A stretch of 8,607 nt of DNA from Oligoflexia bacterium (GTDB lineage Bacteria > Myxococcota_A > UBA796 > UBA2385). Location: NCBI GenBank assembly GCA_013152105.1, contig JAADHA010000456.1, positions 1 to 8,607 of the forward strand. The letters run 5' to 3'. Of this stretch, positions 1 to 5,501 are shown piece by piece. Under the pieces are notes generated by a model, which ran no database searches, was not told the DNA's origin, and saw only the letters and a list, made by a program, of their open reading frames with translations. A program made the translations under genes and the position numbers. Each line of letters starts with the position of its first letter. Positions within the stretch are counted from its first letter, which is position 1.

Positions 1-950
1 CGCTGGGACTGCTGCTCTTGCAGCTCTTTGAAGACCTGGTCCAGGCTGCGACTGACCGGCCCGACCGCCGCCATGCCCCAGCCCGCCTGGGCCGACATCC
101 GCGCGATCTCGACGGATGCCTGTGCCGGAGAGTCTGTGTCGACGGTCCAGAGCTCGAAGCCTGGAAGGCGGTTGTCGCGGCCGTTGCGGCTCACCTTGCC
201 CAGGGACGACAAGCGCTCGACCACGCCCGTCGTGTCCTCGGCGAGCGAGACCTGCACGGCGCGGCTGCGGGTGAGATCAGCGAGGGGGGCGTCCGCCACC
301 AGGCGACCGGCCATCAAGACGACCACGCGGTCACACACGGCCTCGACCTCTTGGAGGATGTGCGTGGACAGCAGCACCGTGCTGCCCCGCGAGAGGTCTC
401 GCAGGAGCTGCCGGATCCCCCGGATCTGGGTGGGGTCCAGCCCCGTGGTCGGCTCGTCCAGGATCAACACGGCGGGTCGGTGGAGGATGGCCTGTGCCAG
501 GCCGACACGTTGACGAAAACCCTTGGACAGGGTGCTGATCGACTGCACCATTCGCTTGCTCAGGCCGGTCTTTTCCACGGCGTCGAGCACCGCTTCCTGC
601 GCTGCTTTGGTGTCCATGCCTCGCAAGCCGGCCATCATTAGCAGGTAGTCCTGCACCAGCATTTCGGGGTAGAGCGGCGCCAGCTCTGGCAGGTAGCCGA
701 TCTGGTGCTGGGCCCGCATTCGGTCGGTGAGGACGTTGATGCCGTCGATGCTGACGTCGCCGCTGGTGGGCTCCAGGAAGCCGGTAAGAACCTTCATCAT
801 GGTGGTCTTGCCGGCGCCGTTCGGGCCGAGCAGGCCGACCACTTCGCCTCGCTGGATGTGCAGCGAGACGTCTTCGAGGGCGACCGTTGTCCCGTACCGC
901 CTGGTGAGTTTGTCGATACTGATCACCGCGCACTCCCGGATCGCAGACAT
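1..950 (-). CDS. ABC-2 type transporter ATP-binding protein, GldA-like (3' end outside window)
   Basis: This is the cytoplasmic ATPase subunit of an ABC transporter; it would energise a membrane permease presumably encoded further left. Reading from the ATG at 950, 316 codons are visible and the frame is still open at position 1. Motifs in order: Walker A GPNGAGKT (residues 42-49), a YLPE segment at the Q-loop position (86-89), a signature LSKGFRQR (141-148), Walker B LILDEPTTGLDP (162-173) and the H-loop STHILQEVE (195-203). The LSKG.RQR signature in place of LSGGQ is typical of the GldA/NosF-type ABC-2 ATPases rather than nutrient importers. The tail (about 222-316) ends in SLDQVFKELQ, the usual C-terminal helix of this group, so little is missing. 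The ATG is preceded by GGAG (plus-strand 958-961) with 7-nt spacing, and an in-frame stop at 966-968 rules out a longer protein. The substrate cannot be told; gliding or exopolysaccharide/auxiliary export roles are known for relatives. Confidence 0.93.
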   Translation of the reverse strand, partial: MSAIRECAVISIDKLTRRYGTTVALEDVSLHIQRGEVVGLLGPNGAGKTTMMKVLTGFLEPTSGDVSIDGINVLTDRMRAQHQIGYLPELAPLYPEMLVQDYLLMMAGLRGMDTKAAQEAVLDAVEKTGLSKRMVQSISTLSKGFRQRVGLAQAILHRPAVLILDEPTTGLDPTQIRGIRQLLRDLSRGSTVLLSTHILQEVEAVCDRVVVLMAGRLVADAPLADLTRSRAVQVSLAEDTTGVVERLSSLGKVSRNGRDNRLPGFELWTVDTDSPAQASVEIARMSAQAGWGMAAVGPVSRSLDQVFKELQEQQSQ

Positions 951-1017
951 GCCTCGACTCCACGGTCAAGGCGCCGTAGATTGGTCACGGGCCAAGGCGT
1001 CGACAAGCCATGGAATA

Positions 1018-1032
1018 TGCACATCGTGTGCA
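1018..1032. promoter_or_regulatory. Perfect inverted repeat, candidate operator
   Basis: The sequence TGCACATCGTGTGCA has two perfect 6-bp arms (TGCACA / TGTGCA) around a 3-bp centre. It lies between two divergent start codons, 68 bp from the ABC ATPase start and 76 bp from the lipoprotein GTG. Position and symmetry fit a dimeric repressor or activator site, but no regulator gene is in the window and a 6-bp arm can occur by chance. Confidence 0.25.
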
Positions 1033-1097
1033 AAACGCGCAGACCCTGAGTGCAGAGGCCGGCCGCAGTTGGCTATCTTGGGGATCCACTCGGCCCC

Positions 1098-1101
1098 GAG
1101 G
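1098..1101 (+). promoter_or_regulatory. Ribosome-binding site that decides the lipoprotein start
   Basis: GAGG lies 6 nt upstream of the in-frame GTG at 1108. There is no in-frame ATG near the signal peptide, so this site is the main reason for choosing GTG 1108. A competing AGAGG at 1054-1058 sits 10 nt before a TTG at 1069, which would give a longer signal peptide with an arginine in its n-region. Confidence 0.5.
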
Positions 1102-1107
1102 CTTCTG

Positions 1108-2940
1108 GTGTACATCTCCCTCTTCCTCTCCCTGATCCTGGCATGTGGCGGCAAAGACACCGGTACTGGCACCCCCACCGCGACCGACAGTGGATCCAGC
1201 ACCGATGGGGGAACCCCCGTCGACACGGCCGGGGACGGGGGCACGCCCACGGACACCGGCACGATCACCGATCCTGTTGATGCGGACAAGGATGGCTTCG
1301 ATACGCCAGAAGACTGCGATGACAGCAACCCGGAGATCAACCCCGACGCGACTGAGATCTGCAACGGCGTGGACGATGACTGCGACGGCTGGATCGACCT
1401 GGATGACAACAATCTGGACTGGAGCACCACCACCCTCTACTTTCCGGACGGGGACGGCGATGGCTACGGCGATCAGGACCAGGGCCAGCAGCTCTGCGAG
1501 AAACCGGACCTGCAGGTCACTGTGGGCGGGGACTGTGATGACAACGACGCCGCGGTCAACCCCGATGCCACGGAAGTGTGCGATGACGGTGTGGACAACA
1601 ACTGCGATGGCAGCCTGAACGGTTGCGTCCTGAGCGGCGACCGGTCCACAGCCGATGCCTTGGTGGTGCTCCAGGGGCCTGCCGCCGGTGCGCTGGCCGG
1701 TTCGGCTCAGCTCACCGCATTTGTCGATGATGGCGAAGACGAGGACATGGTCGTGGCCGGCCCCGGAGCGGCTGGGCTGGACGGTGAGACTGTGGGTGCC
1801 GTGTGGGTCGTACACGGTCCCATGTCCGGGTTCATCGATCTCAGCGAGCCAGACGCGAGCTGGACGGCCAGCAGCAGTGACCTGGGCGTGGACCCCGGCT
1901 TGGGTCTGAACATCGTCGCCGGCGACGCCAATGATGATGGATTCGACGACGTGATCGTCGCTGCGCCTCGGGCGGACTACGACGGCCTTCAGGACGCAGG
2001 ATCCGTCACGGTGATCTACGGTGCGATCGGGTCGAGTGCCGGCACCGACAACGACATCGCTGACGAACCCGGGGTCCTCATCTCGGCTACGGAAGGTCTG
2101 GGGCTGGGCCTGGGGACCCAGCTCGTCGACGACCTGACGGCGACGGGAGACCTCAACCTGTTGGTCGGAACCGACTCGGGAAACGCGATCTACCTGTACA
2201 ATCAGGCGCCAATCTCAGAAGGCGGCACGCACACCGCGACCGCGACCATCATCAGTGGGACGACCGACGATGTCGGCTTTGGCGCCTGGTTTGACGGCCG
2301 AGGCGACATCGACGGAGATGGCCAGGTGGATCTGGTGGTGGCGGCGCCGGGTGCGGACGCGGTCTACCTGATGCTCGGGCCGGTCTCGGGCGAGCTCTCG
2401 GCGGCTGACGCCAGCCGGACCCTGTCGGGCAGCATCGCCGGTTCGGATGTGACCGGGCTCGGCGACGGCCTGGTGCAGAGCGCGACGGACATCAACGGTG
2501 ATGGTTATGTCGACCTGCTGCTGGGTGACTCCGATGGTGGACCGGCTGGCGGAGGCGCGGCCTACCTCTTCCTGGGGCCGCTCTCGACCGTCACCGAGCC
2601 CTCGCTGAGCGTCACCGCGACGGGTCGGGCCGAGGGTCTGGGGACCAGCGGGCTGATTGGTGGCGACTTCGACCTGGACGGGCAGCCTGATCTGTTGCTG
2701 GGTACCCCGGGAGTCGGCGCGGGCGCGGTTCTGGCCTTCATCGGTCGCAGCTCGGGCAGCTTCACCACGTCCGATTCCGACGCGCGCTTCGTCGGCAGTG
2801 TGGACGGTCAGCGCCTGGGCACGTCGCTGGCCATGCCGACCGACCTCGACCAGGATGGCATCCTGGATGTCATCGCCGGGGCACCGGGAGACAACGACAG
2901 CGCGGGTGCGACCTATGTGTTCAGCGGGGCGGCCTGGTAG
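1108..2940 (+). CDS. Outer-surface lipoprotein: MopE-type metal-binding repeats plus seven FG-GAP (integrin-alpha-like) repeats
   Basis: Predicted secreted lipoprotein of 610 aa from a GTG start. Layout: short signal peptide with lipobox LILAC (lipidated Cys13, followed by Gly, so no inner-membrane Asp+2 retention signal); Gly/Thr/Ser/Asp-rich linker (about 13-57); two Cys/Asp-rich units of the MopE putative metal-binding family (about 58-97 and 113-173), each with DCDD.(N/D)..(I/V)NPDA.E(I/V)C and a closing CDG; then seven FG-GAP repeats starting near residues 204, 269, 340, 396, 458, 518 and 577. Repeats 2, 4, 5, 6 and 7 carry a calcium-loop D-x-D/N-x-D-G-x-x-D; repeats 1 and 3 have degenerate loops. 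Seven repeats fit one closed seven-bladed beta-propeller. Such proteins generally bind Ca2+ and act in adhesion or protein contacts; the exact role here is unknown. The gene is divergent from the ABC ATPase and ends inside the 3' end of the deaminase gene. Start uncertainty: TTG 1069 or 1078 would add 13 or 10 residues. Confidence 0.88.
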   Translation: MYISLFLSLILACGGKDTGTGTPTATDSGSSTDGGTPVDTAGDGGTPTDTGTITDPVDADKDGFDTPEDCDDSNPEINPDATEICNGVDDDCDGWIDLDDNNLDWSTTTLYFPDGDGDGYGDQDQGQQLCEKPDLQVTVGGDCDDNDAAVNPDATEVCDDGVDNNCDGSLNGCVLSGDRSTADALVVLQGPAAGALAGSAQLTAFVDDGEDEDMVVAGPGAAGLDGETVGAVWVVHGPMSGFIDLSEPDASWTASSSDLGVDPGLGLNIVAGDANDDGFDDVIVAAPRADYDGLQDAGSVTVIYGAIGSSAGTDNDIADEPGVLISATEGLGLGLGTQLVDDLTATGDLNLLVGTDSGNAIYLYNQAPISEGGTHTATATIISGTTDDVGFGAWFDGRGDIDGDGQVDLVVAAPGADAVYLMLGPVSGELSAADASRTLSGSIAGSDVTGLGDGLVQSATDINGDGYVDLLLGDSDGGPAGGGAAYLFLGPLSTVTEPSLSVTATGRAEGLGTSGLIGGDFDLDGQPDLLLGTPGVGAGAVLAFIGRSSGSFTTSDSDARFVGSVDGQRLGTSLAMPTDLDQDGILDVIAGAPGDNDSAGATYVFSGAAW

Positions 2941-4138
2941 CGCCTGCGTTCTGCCAAAGCACCCTGGGCTTGGGCCGAAGCCGCAGCAGCTCGATCTCGT
3001 CGTCTTGTTTCCACCACAGCAGGGCGGTCTTTGCTCCGCGAATGATCTCGGGCGGACCTCCAAAACACTGGTGGTTGTCGGACCACAGGGTGCGCACCGT
3101 GCGACGGAGCTGGTCTTCCTGGGTGAGCTGGCAGAGGTGAACGGCCATATAGGCCGCGTCCATGGGGTTGGCCGTGCCCAGGCGGTACCAGGGGTCCATC
3201 ACCGAGTCGTGGCCCAGGCCCACGCTGGCCCCGGCGTCCCACAGCTCGTCGACCCGGGTGAGGCCCCGCCGACGCGGGTAGCCGTCGTAGCGGCCTTGGA
3301 GGACGGCGTTGTCCAGGGGATTGCAGACGACCTGCACGCCGCTGGCGGCCACCAGCTCGATCACCTTTGCGGCGTAGCCGTTGTCGTAGCTGTGCAGGGC
3401 GGTGCAGTGGCCCGCGATGACGCGCCCGGCCCAGCCCCGGTCCAGGGTCTCCGCACAGACCAGCTCCAGATTGCGGCAGCTCGGGTCGTCGGTCTCGTCG
3501 CAGTGCAGGTCGACCATGCGGCCGTGGGTGGCGGCGAGGTCGAAGGCCAGGCGCACACTGTCCCAGCCTTCGTCGGTGGTCCGCTCGAAGTGGGGGATGG
3601 CGCCCACCGCGTCGCAACCCATGATGACCGCGCGCTCCCAGGCCTGGCGGCGCCCCGGGGCGCGCAGGATCCCCTCTTGAGGAAAGGCGACGACCTGCAA
3701 GGTGATTCCGCGCTCGGCCAGCTCTTTCCGCAGCGTCAGCAGCGTGCCCACCGCGAGCTCGCTGTTGGTGTCGACGTGGGTACGCACGAAGAGACAGCCC
3801 CACTCGGCGTACATCGCGACGGTGCGCCGCGCGCGCTCCAGGATGTCCTGCGCGGTCAGGCTTGGACGCAGGCGGGACCAGTTTCTGATGCCCTCGCGCA
3901 GGGTGCCGCTCTTGTTGGGCGCCAGGGGTCCCAGCAGGGCGGCGTCGAGGTGGACATGGGGCTCGGCCAGAGGCGGCGTGATCATGCCGCCCCGCAGGAT
4001 CTCGTCACCCTTCTGGGGGCGCAGGGGCACGAAGCCAGGCTGGTCGTGGAAGGCGAGAGCGGTGACGGCACCGGCCGTGTGGCGCAGGTCGCAGGCCCGC
4101 CCGGCCAGGCGGGAGTTCAGGATCAGGGTCGCGGACAT
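2921..4138 (-). CDS. codA: Cytosine deaminase family amidohydrolase (CodA-like; possibly 5-methylcytosine deaminase)
   Basis: Zn/Fe-dependent cytosolic amidohydrolase that hydrolytically deaminates a cytosine-type base to a uracil-type base and ammonia. The 405-aa protein aligns along its length with E. coli CodA (about 427 aa). Visible residues: metal ligands H61 and H63 (EPHVHLD), H212 (LHCDE), D311 (GLGHD); catalytic E215; H244 (AGHCTALHSY); substrate-binding Q154 (AFPQEG); and QGRYDGYPRRRG and DPWYRLGTAN, both very CodA-like. The residue after the metal Asp is Ser312 where E. coli has Asp314, which bears on substrate choice. The gene is divergent from preT, whose product acts on the deaminated base, so a shared pathway is likely. 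Start: ATG 4138 aligns with the E. coli N-terminus but has only a close GGGA upstream; an in-frame ATG at 4177 has AAGGA at 7-nt spacing and would add 13 basic residues. The 3' end overlaps the convergent lipoprotein gene by 20 bp. Confidence 0.93.
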   Translation of the reverse strand: MSATLILNSRLAGRACDLRHTAGAVTALAFHDQPGFVPLRPQKGDEILRGGMITPPLAEPHVHLDAALLGPLAPNKSGTLREGIRNWSRLRPSLTAQDILERARRTVAMYAEWGCLFVRTHVDTNSELAVGTLLTLRKELAERGITLQVVAFPQEGILRAPGRRQAWERAVIMGCDAVGAIPHFERTTDEGWDSVRLAFDLAATHGRMVDLHCDETDDPSCRNLELVCAETLDRGWAGRVIAGHCTALHSYDNGYAAKVIELVAASGVQVVCNPLDNAVLQGRYDGYPRRRGLTRVDELWDAGASVGLGHDSVMDPWYRLGTANPMDAAYMAVHLCQLTQEDQLRRTVRTLWSDNHQCFGGPPEIIRGAKTALLWWKQDDEIELLRLRPKPRVLWQNAGATRPPR

Positions 4139-4145
4139 CTTCCCA

Positions 4146-4159
4146 GCATAGCGCTGTGC
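4146..4159. promoter_or_regulatory. Imperfect palindrome in the codA-preT divergent gap, candidate operator
   Basis: GCATAGCGCTGTGC pairs at six of seven positions about its centre and sits in the 52-bp gap between the divergent codA and preT starts. A TAAGAT at 4162-4167 could be a weak -10 for preT, which would leave a very short leader. The placement fits a common regulator of both directions, but the palindrome is short and GC-rich DNA gives such matches often. Confidence 0.2.
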
Positions 4160-4177
4160 CTTAAGATGGCGCCTCAT

Positions 4178-4190
4178 CGCGAGGTCCTTC
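4178..4190. promoter_or_regulatory. Shared segment with Shine-Dalgarno-like sites on both strands
   Basis: On the plus strand GAGG (4181-4184) lies 6 nt before the preT ATG at 4191 and decides that start. On the minus strand the same segment reads AAGGA (plus 4185-4189), 7 nt before an in-frame ATG of codA at 4177. If both were used, the two coding regions would be only 13 bp apart. The plus-strand site is convincing; the minus-strand one is optional because codA aligns better from 4138. Confidence 0.5.
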
Positions 4191-5501
4191 ATGCCCAAGC
4201 TGCCCCCCGGCCGCACGGAGAACGCGTTCGGCGACTTCAAGCCTGCCTGGTCCCCGACCCAGGCCATGGCCGAAGCCCACCGCTGCCTGTACTGCCACGA
4301 CGCACCCTGCATTCGTGCTTGCCCGACCGATATCGACATCCCGACCTTTATCCGCAAGATCGCGACCGCGAACCTGAAGGGCTCGGCGCGAACCATCCTG
4401 GACCGCAACATCCTGGGCCAGAGCTGCGCGCGCGTCTGCCCGGTCGAAGTGCTCTGCGTGGGCGCTTGCGTCTTCAAGCACGCGGGCCTGCCCCCCATCC
4501 AGATCGGCAAGCTGCAACGCTTCGCCACCGACCACGCGGCGCGTCAGGACTGGACCTTCTACCAAGCGGGCCCCGACAGCGGCCACAGCGTTGGACTGGT
4601 GGGTGGGGGCCCGGCCTCCATCGCGGCGGCGCATCGCCTGCGTCGCTTCGGTCACGCCGTCACCATCTACGAGTCCCGCGCCACCCTGGGCGGCCTGAAC
4701 AGCTCGGGCGTGGCCCCCTACAAGATCCCGGCCCAGGACGCGATCGACGAGATCGACCGCGTGCTGACCATCGGCGGCGTCTCGGTCCAGACCGGCCTCA
4801 CGGTCCCGGACGATGTGAGCTGGGCTGAACTCGAAGCCCGTCACGACGCGCTGTTCATCGGCGTCGGCCTGGGCGCCGACAGCCACATCAAGGTGCCCGG
4901 CGAGCGCCTCAAGGGCGTAATCGGCGCGGTTGACTGGATCTCCCGCATGAAGCTGGGCCAGGTGGACCTCTCGCGGGTCCGCAACGCGGTCGTGGTGGGT
5001 GGTGGCAACACCGCCGTCGACGCGGTGCGCGAGCTGCTGGGCCTGGGCGTCGAGAACGTGAAGATGGTCTACCGCGGCACCCAGGCGGGCATGAGCGGCT
5101 ACGCCCATGAATGGGCTCACGCCAAGCAAGAAGGCGCTCGGGCCGTCTGGCAGACCCTGCCCATCGCCTTCATCGACAAGGGCGGGCGGGTCGATGGCCT
5201 GCGCTGTGTGCGCTTGGACGCCGACAAACGGCCGATCGCCGACACCGACCACACCATCGCGGCCGACCTGGTCCTGGTCGCCATCGGCCAAGGCAAACTG
5301 GCCCACCTCGCTGACGGCCTGGCCGGCGTGAAGACCGCCCGCGGTCGCATCCTGGTCGACGATCAGGGCGCAACGGGCCGACCGGGGGTCTACGCTGGTG
5401 GCGACTGCGTCAACGGCGGCAAGGAAGTCGTCAACGCGGTCGCCATGGGCCGCGACGCCGCGATCGCAATCCACTCCTACCTGTCCGCTGGAGTCCGCTG
5501 A
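4191..5501 (+). CDS. preT: Dihydropyrimidine dehydrogenase subunit PreT (FAD/Fe-S, NAD(P)H-oxidising)
   Basis: Electron-input subunit of bacterial dihydropyrimidine dehydrogenase: it oxidises NAD(P)H at FAD and passes electrons through Fe-S clusters to PreA. The 436-aa protein matches the N-terminal half of mammalian DPD and the GltD-like family. Residues: Cys 32, 35, 40, 44 and Cys 79, 83, 89, 93 reproduce the DPD spacing, and Gln109 falls exactly where DPD has its unusual glutamine cluster ligand (Gln156). The FAD Rossmann motif is VGGGPASIA (137-145), with Ser in place of the third Gly as in DPD (GAGPASIS). The NAD(P) Rossmann motif is VVVGGGNTAVDA (267-278), and the C-terminal FAD motif is GVYAGGDCVNGG (399-410). 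E. coli PreT is slightly shorter (about 412 aa). The start is set by GAGG at 6-nt spacing. The stop overlaps the preA start by one base, indicating coupled translation. The divergent codA would supply its substrate. Confidence 0.95.
   Translation: MPKLPPGRTENAFGDFKPAWSPTQAMAEAHRCLYCHDAPCIRACPTDIDIPTFIRKIATANLKGSARTILDRNILGQSCARVCPVEVLCVGACVFKHAGLPPIQIGKLQRFATDHAARQDWTFYQAGPDSGHSVGLVGGGPASIAAAHRLRRFGHAVTIYESRATLGGLNSSGVAPYKIPAQDAIDEIDRVLTIGGVSVQTGLTVPDDVSWAELEARHDALFIGVGLGADSHIKVPGERLKGVIGAVDWISRMKLGQVDLSRVRNAVVVGGGNTAVDAVRELLGLGVENVKMVYRGTQAGMSGYAHEWAHAKQEGARAVWQTLPIAFIDKGGRVDGLRCVRLDADKRPIADTDHTIAADLVLVAIGQGKLAHLADGLAGVKTARGRILVDDQGATGRPGVYAGGDCVNGGKEVVNAVAMGRDAAIAIHSYLSAGVR
5490..5493 (+). 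promoter_or_regulatory. Ribosome-binding site of preA inside the 3' end of preT
   Basis: GGAG lies 7 nt before the preA ATG at 5501, within the last codons of preT. Together with the TGATG stop/start overlap it supports translational coupling and near-equal synthesis of the two subunits. Confidence 0.6.

Larger units (their letters stand above)
951..1107. other. Divergent intergenic region between the ABC ATPase and the MopE/FG-GAP lipoprotein
   Basis: This 157-bp gap separates two divergent starts, so it should hold both promoters. I see no convincing -35/-10 pair for either direction; the TATCTT at about 1073-1078 is only a weak -10-like hexamer for the rightward gene. The region contains a perfect 15-bp inverted repeat (1018-1032) and the ribosome-binding sites of both genes. 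No small ORF with a supported start is visible. Alternative TTG starts of the lipoprotein gene (1069, 1078) would shorten the gap. Confidence 0.5.

Noticed and set aside
331..969. 212-codon minus-strand frame starting at 969
   Set aside because: It is a frame-shifted reading of the ABC ATPase (Arg/Pro-rich, RRQDHH instead of Walker A). The correct frame begins at 950.
727..1107. Upstream extension of the lipoprotein frame to an ATG at 727
   Set aside because: The extension would overlap the divergent ABC ATPase and bury the lipobox deep inside the protein. A GTG start with an SD immediately before the signal peptide is far more plausible.
2657..4828. 723-codon plus-strand open frame antisense to codA
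   Set aside because: It spans parts of three real genes and its translation has no domain; it exists because stops are rare in this GC-rich DNA.
4161..5474. 437-codon open frame antisense to preT
   Set aside because: It mirrors preT almost end to end, shows no family motif and is Ala/Gly/Val/Asp-rich as expected from GC-biased third codon positions of the sense gene.
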